IMG/VR virus record: IMGVR_UViG_3300042566_000599 | Location: 1 to 64,000 of that record | Reading direction: 5' to 3' (one strand) | Source of the DNA: a virus | Length of the DNA: 64,000 bases | The notes under the pieces: model-generated | Seen by the model: the letters and a program-made list of their open reading frames with translations, nothing else | Database searches by the model: none | Told to the model about the DNA's origin: nothing | Translations under genes and position numbers: made by a program | Part shown: positions 54,444 through 63,784 of the stretch, in pieces | Position numbering within the stretch: the stretch's first letter is position 1 | Layout of the letters: each line of letters opens with the position of its first letter

Positions 54444-54817
54444 CCATCAATCCTTCCAACTATCTGTTGTGGGTTAAAGTTATTTGTTACATCGTTTCCT
54501 CGGGCTGACTTTGTTGTCCCCTCTACTTTTGCTCCAGTTAAAGAACCGTATCGACTACCAGATTGCTCAAGAGGATACCCGCAGTCATAGCAACGTAACT
54601 TTGCGCCAGCAACACTCATGTAGTTGTTAGAAGAACAATTTGGACAAGACTGTGTCTGTGCAGCACTCTGTGCCTTTGATAAAGGAGCAGAAGGCTGTGA
54701 AGGAACATACTGAGTCATAGGCTGTTGAGACGGTGGCATAGGCATGTTTGTTGGACGCGATTGTTGTGGGGGTGTTTGTTGTCCTAGTTTATCTGCCCAC
54801 CAGTTTGCATTACTCAT
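54440..54817 (-). CDS. Pro/Gln-rich protein with zinc ribbon
   Basis: A 125-residue protein. The first 55 residues are disordered (Pro, Gln, Ser). SCPNCSSNNYMSVAGAKLRC followed by YDCGYPLEQSG is a zinc ribbon, and the end NNFNPQQIVGRIDG is a short conserved-looking peptide. This layout is frequent in actinophages near tail or recombination genes. Overlaps RecA by four bases; an adaptor role is possible. Confidence 0.7.
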   Translation of the reverse strand: MSNANWWADKLGQQTPPQQSRPTNMPMPPSQQPMTQYVPSQPSAPLSKAQSAAQTQSCPNCSSNNYMSVAGAKLRCYDCGYPLEQSGSRYGSLTGAKVEGTTKSARGNDVTNNFNPQQIVGRIDG

Positions 54818-55557
54818 CTTCCATCCCTTTCAACTTTTTTTCTTTTTGAAATATACTGCTTACTTCCAGAAAATTGAGTAAAAAAAGGCATTCTAAAATT
54901 TTCAAATCTTTTTTTGTCTTGTTCTGTTTGGTAACGAACCTCTAAGTTTAAAGGCTCTCTTTTAAATGGCACATATTGAACAAGAGGAGTTCCTCTTTTA
55001 ATAAAAATTTCGTCTTTTTCTGAGGTTAACAACACTTGTTGGTTTACAACATGGTGTGTATCAGTATCTATAATTCCAGGTAACACCGTAAACTCATTCG
55101 TGTAGTGATAAAACAAGGGTAATTGAAGCACTGAATAACCAGGAGGGGTTATAATATACCATGGGCAGTCTGACTTAAAAATAAAATTGCCATTTTGATT
55201 TAAGTGTTTAAAAGGAACGTGGGATAAAAACTGTTGGTTAGAGTGACTACTCCAACGAAATTTTTCATGAGAAGTTCTCCAAGAATATTGTTCTGTATTT
55301 CTGTCATATTTTAAAATACTATCTGCCCACATAGGAATGACTATTCCTGCGGAAAAATAGTCGGGAAATGAAGGACAATTTTTTACGTTTCCTACAGTCA
55401 CCTCTTTACTAGTTACTACGGTTTCTATTAAAGAAGTGGTCTTCCACCACTCTGGAATAAATTTGTTTGCTGGTTTTGGCAATACTTCTTCAACCAACTC
55501 TAATCCTTCAAGTGTAGATACAACCTCTATTAAAGGAGTTACTTGTTTTTTAAACAC
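54814..55557 (-). CDS. DUF6065-like protein, paralogue 3
   Basis: A 247-residue protein with PANKFIPEWWKTTS, CPSFPDYFSAGIVIPMWADS, CPWYIITPPGYSVLQLPLFY and RGTPLVQYVPFKREPL. It matches paralogue 1 (16,985-17,680) through PxWYK/PEWWK, GYSLLF/GYSVLQ and GTPxxQVIPFKRE. One base separates it from the DNA polymerase start. Its role is unknown; its place in the replication operon is odd. Confidence 0.65.
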   Translation of the reverse strand: MFKKQVTPLIEVVSTLEGLELVEEVLPKPANKFIPEWWKTTSLIETVVTSKEVTVGNVKNCPSFPDYFSAGIVIPMWADSILKYDRNTEQYSWRTSHEKFRWSSHSNQQFLSHVPFKHLNQNGNFIFKSDCPWYIITPPGYSVLQLPLFYHYTNEFTVLPGIIDTDTHHVVNQQVLLTSEKDEIFIKRGTPLVQYVPFKREPLNLEVRYQTEQDKKRFENFRMPFFTQFSGSKQYISKRKKVERDGR

Positions 55558-57560
55558 TATTTAGCCTCTCCCCACTTGTTTACTATTTTTACGTCTGCAA
55601 TAAGAGGAAATGTAATCTCTGGTAGGTGAATACCTTCCATCGACACACGAATTGCTTCGGCGGTCTCTTCTGCTAAATCTTCACGAGCAACAGTAACCAA
55701 TTCGTCGTGTACAGTCAAAACGACGTTGGCTGCTGGCTCATCTACAAAACAAGAGTGTGCCCTTACAATTGCCAGTTTCATGATGTCTGCTGCAGACCCT
55801 TGAATTACCGTGTTAAACGCTTGACGTTCTGCTCTGGACCTTAATCCCTGGTCTCTGCTCTTTAAGTCAGGTATATAACGACGTCGTCCAAATAGGGTAG
55901 ATACAAACGGAGTCGGTGCCTGAGCGGAAGCCATACGGATAACTCGTGCTCGATATTTTGCAATGTCGTTGAACTGCTTACTGAATCGGTCTAACAGGTC
56001 TCTTGCATCTTTTACAGTACACCCAATGCTTTGAGCAATCTTCTCGGGTCCAACACCATAAGCGATAGATAGAACAAGAACTTTTCCAGCCTTACGGTCT
56101 ACTCCCATCGTGTCACCAATAGTCGTGTATATGTCCCCGCCATCTACATAATTTTTAACCATAATTGGGTCACCTGAAAAGGCTGCAATAATACGAGGCT
56201 CAATCTGGCTGTAGTCAGCAACAATCAATTTGTGACCAGGTGGAGCGATAAACAAATCTCGAATTAGTTTCCCGTACTCTCCGCCACTAGGGATGTTCTG
56301 AAGATTTGGGTCACTGCTAGAGAAACGACCTGTCTCTGCTCCATGCGATTTAAAATTTGTGTGCACTTTTTGATTTATTAAAAGTGACTTCTTCTCTACA
56401 ATCTTTGTCTTTCCCATTACTGTGTGGGTAATCTCGCCACCTAAGTAGGGCATTACATAAGTTGTCATTAATTTATTTAAATCTTGGTACTCAAGAATTG
56501 CATCAACCAACTCGTCTTTATTGCGGTAGAACTCCAACGCATCAGATGAAACAGAGTAGTGCTGGATTCCTAAGTTTTGAGGAGCAGTAGCAGCCACCTC
56601 TTGTCCTTTTGTAGTTAACGCTACTTTAATACGGAGGTTTGGCCTTATCCCTCTTCCGCCATCTTCTTTTGAAGAAAACAACAACTTCTGCTTTTCCTGC
56701 ACAGAGTTCATGGAAAATGGAGTACCTACTAACTTCCAAGCCTTGGCCTTAGCAACGTCTATGTCTTTTTCAAGGCGATGCTTCAACTTAGTAAGTTCTA
56801 CAACATCGATAGTTGCTCCAGCAAGTTCCATATCGCATAAAGAAGCAATTACGTCCATTTCAAGGTTCCAAACTCGGCTCAAATCCCCCTCAAGTTTAGG
56901 AGCCATAACTTTGTAGAGTTTGTAGGTAGCATCAGCATCGAGTCCTGAATAGTTTGCTACATCACTAAAAGAGTGAACCTCTACTTGTGCGCCAACACCT
57001 TTTTCAACAATAATTCCAAGTTCTCTCTTTGCGCAGTCAGCAAGCCCTAAGTAACCACGGTTTCGGTTGTTAACAATAAAGCCAGCCATCATTGTGTCAA
57101 AGAATGGTTTAGAGGGTACAACGCCACGGTAATACTTTGCAATAGACTTTAAATCAAACTTTACATTGTGACCAATCTTTAACTTGTCACTAAAAAACAA
57201 AGGCTTAAGTGCTTTGAAAACATCACCTGGCAACAACTGGTCAGGAGCAGGACCGAATACTGGGGTCCACTTAGTTTGGTTTTTTGAGTAGTCTGTGTCC
57301 TTCAACTCTTTACCAGCGGCTAATTTACGTTGACCACTGAGTAACAACTCTTTATCCCAATGCAAAAACTCACCATTAGGGTGACCCATCGGTATTACAT
57401 CTACCCTGTCTTCTGTTGCAAGAGAAATCCACAGCACGTCGTTAACAACGGGTTGGACTCGATTTTCTCCAACTGTTTCCACGTCAAATGCAAAAGCGTC
57501 TACGCGCTCATAGTGTGAAACTAAGTCGTCTAATTGTTTTTTGGTTGTAATAATGTTCAT
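55557..57560 (-). CDS. polA: DNA polymerase family A with 3'-5' exonuclease
   Basis: A 667-residue replicative polymerase without the 5' nuclease domain. Exonuclease: FAFDVETVGENR (Asp 26, Glu 28) and later VKFDLKSI and YSGLDADATY. Polymerase motif A VADYSQIEPRIIAAFSG (about 446-462), motif B RKAGKVLVLSIAYGVG, motif C VLTVHDELV (about 618). The motif B position equal to E. coli Phe762 is Leu (residue 497), as discussed in the findings. It copies the phage genome together with the primase and helicase downstream. Confidence 0.97.
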   Translation of the reverse strand: MNIITTKKQLDDLVSHYERVDAFAFDVETVGENRVQPVVNDVLWISLATEDRVDVIPMGHPNGEFLHWDKELLLSGQRKLAAGKELKDTDYSKNQTKWTPVFGPAPDQLLPGDVFKALKPLFFSDKLKIGHNVKFDLKSIAKYYRGVVPSKPFFDTMMAGFIVNNRNRGYLGLADCAKRELGIIVEKGVGAQVEVHSFSDVANYSGLDADATYKLYKVMAPKLEGDLSRVWNLEMDVIASLCDMELAGATIDVVELTKLKHRLEKDIDVAKAKAWKLVGTPFSMNSVQEKQKLLFSSKEDGGRGIRPNLRIKVALTTKGQEVAATAPQNLGIQHYSVSSDALEFYRNKDELVDAILEYQDLNKLMTTYVMPYLGGEITHTVMGKTKIVEKKSLLINQKVHTNFKSHGAETGRFSSSDPNLQNIPSGGEYGKLIRDLFIAPPGHKLIVADYSQIEPRIIAAFSGDPIMVKNYVDGGDIYTTIGDTMGVDRKAGKVLVLSIAYGVGPEKIAQSIGCTVKDARDLLDRFSKQFNDIAKYRARVIRMASAQAPTPFVSTLFGRRRYIPDLKSRDQGLRSRAERQAFNTVIQGSAADIMKLAIVRAHSCFVDEPAANVVLTVHDELVTVAREDLAEETAEAIRVSMEGIHLPEITFPLIADVKIVNKWGEAK

Positions 57561-57578
57561 ATAATCCCTCTAGTTAGA

Positions 57579-57616
57579 GTAAGAGAGCCTGAAACCTAAG
57601 TAACAGGCTCCCTTAC
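57579..57616 (-). other. Stem-loop between SSB-like and polymerase genes
   Basis: GTAAGAGAGCCTG (57579-57591) pairs with CAGGCTCCCTTAC (57604-57616), 13 positions with one mismatch, 12-base loop. On the minus strand no U-tract follows. It may be a partial terminator or processing site that lowers polymerase relative to SSB. Confidence 0.65.
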
Positions 57617-57628
57617 TTGTGGAACGTC

Positions 57629-58276
57629 TTAAGCGACTGAGCGAGCAACCTCTAGTAGTTCAGAGCGAGGGGTCTCTCGAATTACTTCTGCTGTATAAGG
57701 TTCAGCGGATGCTACTAACTCATTAACCGTATCAGGGTTAAGTTTCCACTCCTCGGCAAGGTCACGACCACGGACGAAGTTGAGGGTGTACTGCGTCGTT
57801 GGGCCAGTGCCTAGTCGAGAAATCTCCCAGAACTCTTTTGAAAGAGGCCCTTTGCGCTCATCGTCATGTGCTTTCTTAATCTGACGAGCCAGTGATGGAG
57901 GAGCAGTAAGGATTTGTAGTCCCTCTGTCTCTCCAGCGAGTACGAGTACGTTAAATGCAAACTTACCACGAGGCTTGTCCCCAAGAATCTCGCACAACGG
58001 GCACTCGTCACCCATACATACAAAGGACTTCTTACCCTTAGGTCGCTCAATCCAGTGCTGTTCGTAAGTTGCAAATGGTGAATCCTCTAGGAACTTAACA
58101 AGTTGTGGTTCCTCAGAGAAACGGAAGTCGGTTGGATATTCAGAGTTCTCTGTGTTGAGAAGTGCATCAACGGCATCCCAGCCTTGTTGCACAGTTGTTC
58201 CAACCTTAGGTGTTGCTGTTTCGCTGTCTTCATCTAAGTAAGAATCAGCGTTTACTGCTGGTTTTGTAATTGGCAT
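57629..58276 (-). CDS. Single-stranded DNA-binding-like protein
   Basis: A 215-residue protein. An acidic N-terminus, then SFVCMGDECPLCEILGDKPR, GKFAFNVLVLAGETEGLQIL and YTLNFVRGRDLAEEW. The Cys pattern in the OB-like core is like phage gp32-type or T7 gp2.5-style ssDNA-binding proteins with a zinc site. Position before the polymerase supports this. I cannot exclude another zinc-binding replication factor. Confidence 0.7.
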   Translation of the reverse strand: MPITKPAVNADSYLDEDSETATPKVGTTVQQGWDAVDALLNTENSEYPTDFRFSEEPQLVKFLEDSPFATYEQHWIERPKGKKSFVCMGDECPLCEILGDKPRGKFAFNVLVLAGETEGLQILTAPPSLARQIKKAHDDERKGPLSKEFWEISRLGTGPTTQYTLNFVRGRDLAEEWKLNPDTVNELVASAEPYTAEVIRETPRSELLEVARSVA

Positions 58277-58300
58277 TTGTTTCTTTCTAGGTAATGAGGC

Positions 58301-58777
58301 CTATTGGCTCTCGGTGGATGTGATTTCCTTCCAGCGCTTTAATAAAGCCTCTGTAAGGTCTTCGTGTTGGCTCCACTCTACACGAGCAGAGCCAAGTAGG
58401 TTTCGCTTAGAAAACTCATCAACTGCAGACTCTATGAGATTGCGGGTATAAACCCGATTTCCTCCAGTCTTTTGACCTTTTAAAGTCTTAGACCTAAGTC
58501 GATACGGGGCACGTGGGATATATCCTTTGCGTTCCCATAAACGAACAGTGACGATTGTCTTTTCCAATGCTTGTGCTAGTGCACCGATTGTAAAGACTTC
58601 TGTTTCTTTGCCTCCTAATGTTTTAACGATTGGGTTTTCATCCCAACCATTAGTCTCACCGCTTTTACGGCGAGAAACTTTTGGGTCTGGTTCACGACGC
58701 TTCTTCTTTGAACCAGGAATGTATTCGAGGTCTTTAAAGGCCTCATAAATCTCGTCTTCTCCTCTTAATCCTGGCAT
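58301..58777 (-). CDS. MerR-type HTH DNA-binding protein
   Basis: From the ATG at 58777 (MPGLRGEDEIYEAF) a 158-residue protein. The N-terminal half is basic. EVFTIGALAQALEKTIVTVR followed by LWERKGYIPRAPYRL is a MerR-like winged helix, and NRVYTRNLIESAVDEF is its wing/linker. It is probably a transcription regulator or initiator. It lies upstream of the SSB-like gene. Confidence 0.8.
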   Translation of the reverse strand: MPGLRGEDEIYEAFKDLEYIPGSKKKRREPDPKVSRRKSGETNGWDENPIVKTLGGKETEVFTIGALAQALEKTIVTVRLWERKGYIPRAPYRLRSKTLKGQKTGGNRVYTRNLIESAVDEFSKRNLLGSARVEWSQHEDLTEALLKRWKEITSTESQ

Positions 58778-58778
58778 G

Positions 58779-58919
58779 TTATTCCTTACGTAAAAACATT
58801 GGGACAATAGAGCCACATGGACAGATTGGCCGTTCTTTTTTTGAAGACAAATCAATATCAGTTGTGATTGTTAGAGTAGTCGTAGTGCATCCACCGCAAT
58901 CAAATGTATAGGAATTCAT
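58779..58919 (-). CDS. 46-residue zinc ribbon
   Basis: MNSYTFDCGGCTTTTLTITT, DIDLSSKKERPICPCGSIVP, MFLRKE. C-x2-C and C-x-C sites about 23 residues apart give a zinc ribbon. The ATG at 58919 overlaps the previous stop, and its stop is one base before the next start (TAACATG region). Confidence 0.65.
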   Translation of the reverse strand: MNSYTFDCGGCTTTTLTITTDIDLSSKKERPICPCGSIVPMFLRKE

Positions 58920-59356
58920 CGTTTGTTCATCACCAATGCCCACACAACAGTTTGCGGATACATTTCGTCAACTTCTTCTTCAGTAAGTTCATCGCTGTAA
59001 AGGGATGCCATCAGTGCATCCTCATCAATTACTTCTACAGTCTTTATCAACTTATCGCGTAAACCGCGTTCATCAATAATTTCAAACGCAACATCTTCAT
59101 CAATCTTTCTAGTAACTCGACGCTGCTTTGTCATAGAAGTAAAGCCTTCAATTTCTTTTGGCAATTCAAAGATGATGTTTCCTTTGTCATCCTTTTCACC
59201 GCTGTCATCAATTACGGAGAAGAGGTCTTCACGTAAATCTTTCATCTGTTGTTGAAAGTACTCAACTTGTTTTTTATAAAAAATGTACTGCTGTGCCTGT
59301 GAAAGGGTGTCGTCTTTGTCAACACCTCTTGGCTCTTGGTTTGCTACGCGTGCCAT
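58916..59356 (-). CDS. Helical acidic protein, unknown
   Basis: A 146-residue protein. N-terminal coiled coil (QQYIFYKKQVEYFQQQMKDL), middle beta hairpin (GNIIFELPKEIEGFTSMTKQ) and acidic helices at the end. Resembles small replication-accessory proteins near phage SNF2 helicases, but no family name comes to mind. Confidence 0.6.
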   Translation of the reverse strand: MARVANQEPRGVDKDDTLSQAQQYIFYKKQVEYFQQQMKDLREDLFSVIDDSGEKDDKGNIIFELPKEIEGFTSMTKQRRVTRKIDEDVAFEIIDERGLRDKLIKTVEVIDEDALMASLYSDELTEEEVDEMYPQTVVWALVMNKR

Positions 59357-59364
59357 TACCCCTC

Positions 59365-60870
59365 CTACGATTTCATAAGGAAGTTCAAAAGACTTCCTAC
59401 TGTTAAGTCTACACCACCACGAGAGTTGATTCCCGCACCGTCAAGTACGGCGTTAGCCACAGCGCCCTTCTGCTGGAGCATCTCATGTTGGCGTTCTTCT
59501 ATTGAGTTTTTCATCAGTATATCCTGAATGGTGATAGTAGGCCAACGGCTTGACGTACGCTTTATACGCCCATTTCTTTGAACCGCCAGACCAGCATTCC
59601 ATGGCAGGTCATAGTTAATTAAAAGGTTTGCATTAGGCAGGTCTACTCCATAGCCCCCAGCATCTGATGAAATAAAGACCCTACATTCTGGGTCAGTTAA
59701 AAACTTTTCTTTGCTCCTTTCTTTTTCTTTGGAATTCATTTCTCCTGTATAAATTGTTCCTCCAAGTTTGTCAAAGATTAAAGCGACGGCATCAAGGTAA
59801 GAAGTGAATACGACTATCTTTGCATCTGGGTCGGTCTCTAGATGTTCTTTGGCGTAGTCTACAAGAACGTCTAATTTGGGAGATTTAGCGCCTTGAAGTT
59901 TTACATGACCTTCCGCTACTAAATACTGAGCATATTGAGACTCACTACCTGCAAGAAGCAATGGACTGTCACAGACCATTCGCAGAGCGGTTATCTTTGA
60001 CATTATCGACCCACGCATTAAGTCTGCAGGACTACCAGGCTTATACCCCTCCCCATAATGTGCAGCGATGGAAAAACTTGCACCCAACAATTGCTTTGCT
60101 TCTACTAGTTCATTCATTAGTTCTTCTGCAATGAAGTGATACAACTTGCGACCAGTCGAATCAAAAGGAACAAGCAGAGGGTCACGGTTAATAACGCTAG
60201 GAAGGTGAGGGGCTACATCAGGGTCTGTCTGTACCTTCCTTACAGAACAAGCCTTCATCTTTTCGTGAAAAATAGGAAGATTACGGTAACGCTGCACTCC
60301 ACCGAAGTGATTGCGAACAATAAAGGTTTGGTCAAATAAATCAAAACGACCAAGAAGAGTTGGATTAACAAACTGCATAATGCTATACAACTCTTCTGGC
60401 CTACCATTTTCGATAGGTGTTCCTGTTAGAGCAAACTTAATAGAAACGCTACGAGATAGTTCCTTGACCTTTTTGGAGCGCTTAGACTTAAATCCCTTTA
60501 TAGCCGTGGCTTCGTCGCAGACGATTGCGTCCAAATATAGGTTTTTTACTATATCCCAGTCATTAACGATGGACTCGTAATTAGTGATTAAATACCTAGC
60601 ATTGGAGGAGTATTGAGCCTCTCTAGTCTTCTTATTACCATCAATGACCTGAACTGTAGAATCAGAAAACTTCTTTATTTCTTTTTCCCACTGATACTTA
60701 AGACTCGATAAAGCAACCACAAGAACCTTTTTAGGCGATAGTTGTTCAAGTGCTGCAATCGTCATGCAGGTTTTACCAAGACCCATCTCATAAGCAACTA
60801 ACATCCTTTTCTCGCCAACCATACGACTGACTGCTTCTACCTGATAAGGTTTTAAGGTTCCGTTAAACAA
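59365..60870 (-). CDS. SNF2-family DNA helicase/translocase
   Basis: A 501-residue helicase. Motif I YEMGLGKTCMTI (29-34), motif Ia LVVALSSLKYQWEKEIKKF, motif II VCDEATAIKG (DEAT), motif III FALTGTPIENGRPEELY, then the second RecA lobe with KIVVFTSYLDAVALIF, SSDAGGYGVDLPNANLLINY and QRNGRIKRTS. It probably moves along double-stranded DNA to remodel or recombine it. Sits just after primase. Confidence 0.95.
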   Translation of the reverse strand: MFNGTLKPYQVEAVSRMVGEKRMLVAYEMGLGKTCMTIAALEQLSPKKVLVVALSSLKYQWEKEIKKFSDSTVQVIDGNKKTREAQYSSNARYLITNYESIVNDWDIVKNLYLDAIVCDEATAIKGFKSKRSKKVKELSRSVSIKFALTGTPIENGRPEELYSIMQFVNPTLLGRFDLFDQTFIVRNHFGGVQRYRNLPIFHEKMKACSVRKVQTDPDVAPHLPSVINRDPLLVPFDSTGRKLYHFIAEELMNELVEAKQLLGASFSIAAHYGEGYKPGSPADLMRGSIMSKITALRMVCDSPLLLAGSESQYAQYLVAEGHVKLQGAKSPKLDVLVDYAKEHLETDPDAKIVVFTSYLDAVALIFDKLGGTIYTGEMNSKEKERSKEKFLTDPECRVFISSDAGGYGVDLPNANLLINYDLPWNAGLAVQRNGRIKRTSSRWPTITIQDILMKNSIEERQHEMLQQKGAVANAVLDGAGINSRGGVDLTVGSLLNFLMKS

Positions 60871-61798
60871 AGAATGCCTCTTTGCCTAATACGTAAGACT
60901 TGGCGTTCTCAATACCCTGATGAATCTCATTAATAGTCATGTCACCTGGGTCTTTTACATCAATGCCCTTGTAATCAAAAAAGAACAAGTTCAAACCATA
61001 CTTTCGAGCATAAGGACGCATTGATTCTGCAGCCTTCAACCCCGCCTCATCTTTATCAAAAGCAGCAATTACTTTGTCCGCTCTTCGCATAATCTTTGCT
61101 TGGTCTTCGCTAACTATTGCGCCAAAAGTAGATACAGCACCCTCAACACCAGCACAACGAAGACGTACAACATCTAATGGAGATTCAACAACCACAAGAA
61201 TGTCGGTTGCCATTACCTCGACACCAAATACTGTTTTTGACTTTTTAACTCCCGTTGGTTGATTGCGAAAGAAGCGGCCCGAAGCACCCTTCTCTTGCCA
61301 TCCCATTAACTCGTGTGTATCAGGATTACGGATAGGAAGAATCCATGCTGAGTTGTTTACATCCCAAAATACTCCGTGATGTTTTGCTGCTTCTGCAGTT
61401 AAAAATCTTTTCTTTAACTCTAATGCGGGAGGCTCTGAGTAGACGGCCAAACGAGCCTCTGACATGCCGATTGGCTCTGCTTCTGGCTGTACATATTGTG
61501 GCAAGTCTTTAATACGGCGTAATAAAGCATCTATGGGAAATTCTTCTTGACCATCAATAAACTCTTTTGCGTCGTGGTAATCAATGCCGCGCAAATCACG
61601 AACAAGCGTGTATAAGTTTCCCTTGTAACCGCAAGAAAAACAAATGTGTGCACCAGTCATAATGTTTATCCACCATGATGGGTGGTGGTCTTCTTTTCCT
61701 GTGCGCTTCTTGTGCATAGGACAAAGGCCGTTAACCTCATCACCACGTTGCGCTGCAAGAGGTAAATCAAGTGATAGGAGAACCTTCTCTACATCCAT
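60863..61798 (-). CDS. DNA primase (zinc finger and Toprim)
   Basis: From the ATG at 61798 (ATGA with the helicase stop) the product has 311 residues. CPMH...CFSCG (Cys 26, His 29, Cys 53, 56) is a CHC2-type zinc finger that reads template. The Toprim part has ILVVVESPLDVVRLR, VEGAVSTFGAIVS and VIAAFDKDEAGLKAAE. It makes RNA primers for the replisome. An earlier in-frame ATG at 61828 lies inside the upstream gene. Confidence 0.92.
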   Translation of the reverse strand: MDVEKVLLSLDLPLAAQRGDEVNGLCPMHKKRTGKEDHHPSWWINIMTGAHICFSCGYKGNLYTLVRDLRGIDYHDAKEFIDGQEEFPIDALLRRIKDLPQYVQPEAEPIGMSEARLAVYSEPPALELKKRFLTAEAAKHHGVFWDVNNSAWILPIRNPDTHELMGWQEKGASGRFFRNQPTGVKKSKTVFGVEVMATDILVVVESPLDVVRLRCAGVEGAVSTFGAIVSEDQAKIMRRADKVIAAFDKDEAGLKAAESMRPYARKYGLNLFFFDYKGIDVKDPGDMTINEIHQGIENAKSYVLGKEAFFV

Positions 61799-63045
61799 CA
61801 CTTGCTCCAATTCATGCAGTATGCGCACTTAGTCATGAAGGACTCATCATGAAAGCACCCAGTCTCCCAACGCCAAGTAATCGCAGTCTCACTTGGAGGA
61901 CAGTTACGTGATTGAACAATCTTTAAAAGCCTAATCTCTTCATCCTCTTCTACTGGCTCAAGGCCAAGGATTACATCTGAGTCTTGGAAGAAGGAAGACG
62001 AGTAACCAATTGAGTCTGCAGTCACCTTTCCAGCACGCATCTTCCATAGAAGAGTTTGAGTAGTAATAACTACTGGCTTATTTATCTTCTGAGCCAGCCT
62101 CTTTAGTGCACGTGTTATGTTAGTGATTGCTTGAGGTGTGTTCATTTCACCAGTAATCTCATCAAGCATCAAGTAGACACCGTCTACAAACACAATGTCA
62201 GGACTGCACTGCTCAATCTTTGCTGATAAAGCAGACACAGTAATACCGTTAACGGCATCTACCAAATGGAATGAGTGCTCCTTCTCCATGGCGTTTAAAG
62301 TATCGATGTAACGAGATTCTTCTGCTGGCAATAATTTTCCACGACGCAGACGGCCATGAGATATGTGGGAACGCATCGCATCGTGACGCTGCTGTTGCTC
62401 GTGATTGTTCATCTCAAAGGATTGGAACATAGGGGTGTATCCCAATGTGTGAATGTTTATTGCAACCTGAAGAGCAATCTGAGACTTACCAGTCTTTGGT
62501 GGAGCAATGACCGTGATTAATTGTCCGCCTTGCAGTCCCGCTGTTGCTTCATCAATCTTTTCAAACCCTGTTGGTATTCCTAAAAACTTTTTATCTTGTA
62601 ACGCTTTGTATTCTGCGTAGCGTTCTTCAGTGTTCTTTGACAAGTCAACTTCATGAGTGCCAAGTACGCCCTGTTCATTAACTTTTGCAATCGCCTGCTC
62701 CATAGCAAGAAGAGCAGCATCATGATTGTTGTCTTGCAGTAACTCGACCGCGTTCTCTAAACCTTGACGAGTAAGTAGTCGACGGCGGAAGTCGACCATC
62801 GTGTCTAGTAGATACTCAACGGAGTCTTCTACATCAAGAATCTTGTAATTTGGGTAATGGTCTTTGACTGTTACGCCAGTTGGAACTTCACGATATTCGC
62901 TGTAGTGCTTGCGAACAAAACTCCATACCTTGCGATTGTCTTCGTCTAAAAACCATCCGTCTTGAACACCTCGTGAAAGGGCAGGGACGATGTCACGGTC
63001 ACGAATTACTTTACTGACCAGACGGTGTTCGTTATCTGCTGCCAT
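61798..63045 (-). CDS. Replicative DnaB-like helicase
   Basis: A 415-residue RecA-fold hexameric helicase. N-terminal helical domain (1-130), then LGIPTGFEKIDEATAGLQGG, Walker A IAPPKTGKSQ (about 180-189), FQSFEMNNHEQQQRHDAM, Walker B CSPDIVFVDGVYLM and VVITTQTLLWKM. It unwinds DNA ahead of the polymerase. Direct coupling to primase, and the loader gene upstream, form a standard replisome set. Confidence 0.93.
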   Translation of the reverse strand: MAADNEHRLVSKVIRDRDIVPALSRGVQDGWFLDEDNRKVWSFVRKHYSEYREVPTGVTVKDHYPNYKILDVEDSVEYLLDTMVDFRRRLLTRQGLENAVELLQDNNHDAALLAMEQAIAKVNEQGVLGTHEVDLSKNTEERYAEYKALQDKKFLGIPTGFEKIDEATAGLQGGQLITVIAPPKTGKSQIALQVAINIHTLGYTPMFQSFEMNNHEQQQRHDAMRSHISHGRLRRGKLLPAEESRYIDTLNAMEKEHSFHLVDAVNGITVSALSAKIEQCSPDIVFVDGVYLMLDEITGEMNTPQAITNITRALKRLAQKINKPVVITTQTLLWKMRAGKVTADSIGYSSSFFQDSDVILGLEPVEEDEEIRLLKIVQSRNCPPSETAITWRWETGCFHDESFMTKCAYCMNWSK

Positions 63046-63062
63046 ATCGCCCCCTCAAGGCT

Positions 63063-63479
63063 CTAAAGATTGGCTAGTTCTACTCCTGCTGAACCATATC
63101 GCGCAACTCGGTCGGGCTTGTCGATAACGCCCTTCAAATTTGGTCGATACGGAAGTGTTGCGACTAACTCATCTACACTCTCGTACAACTGCCAGTAGTT
63201 AAACGGGTTAACTACACGACGCTCTAACTTTTCAAAAGATTTTTCAAGAAGTTCTTCTGTCCAACCTTCTGTCTCAAAACCAGCAAGTTCTAAGGAAATG
63301 CCGTAGTTGTTAGCAAGTATCCACAATCTGTTGGCTCCAAGCAAATCGACTTCGCCAAGTTTATAGGTAATCTTCTTACCTAGTAGCCGACGTGTCTCTT
63401 CTTCAACTAATTTAATTACTACATCAGTAGTAGCAATAACTTGTGGAGAGGAGACATTTGATATGTCTCCGTTTTTCAT
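63063..63479 (-). CDS. Unknown protein in the replication operon
   Basis: A 138-residue helical protein: VVIKLVEEETRRLLGKKITY, LWILANNYGISLELAGF and NPFNYWQLYESVDELVATLP. It resembles loader-helicase accessory proteins by position only. No family recognised. Confidence 0.6.
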   Translation of the reverse strand: MKNGDISNVSSPQVIATTDVVIKLVEEETRRLLGKKITYKLGEVDLLGANRLWILANNYGISLELAGFETEGWTEELLEKSFEKLERRVVNPFNYWQLYESVDELVATLPYRPNLKGVIDKPDRVARYGSAGVELANL

Positions 63480-63784
63480 AGTACTTCTATCTTAGCGTAC
63501 TTTAAAACAAACTCACGAAACTTCTCCGCAGTATCGCTTGCGTCTAGCGCAAGTTCCTCAGGAATCTCTTCGGGCACAAGAATGGAGTAGTGCCCATCGT
63601 TCATGTACATACGGTCATCAACAAAGCGAACATGCTTGCAATTAAACGTCTTCTTCCACTTTGGACAATTGCATCGAAGTTTTTTACTGTCAGTGTCGAG
63701 TTCGACTTCGAAAATTCCAGCAGCCTGCGCAGAGATGAACAGTTGTACTGTTCTCCACGAAGCCTTCACGCTGCCGCCTTTCAC
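63476..63784 (-). CDS. SWIM zinc-finger protein
   Basis: A 102-residue protein from a GTG at 63784 that overlaps the loader stop (GTGA). LRCNCPKWKKTFNCKHVRFV has the C-x-C-x(n)-C-x-H SWIM pattern, usually for nucleic-acid or protein binding. FEVELDTDSKK precedes it. Common next to phage replication genes. Confidence 0.8.
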   Translation of the reverse strand: MKGGSVKASWRTVQLFISAQAAGIFEVELDTDSKKLRCNCPKWKKTFNCKHVRFVDDRMYMNDGHYSILVPEEIPEELALDASDTAEKFREFVLKYAKIEVL

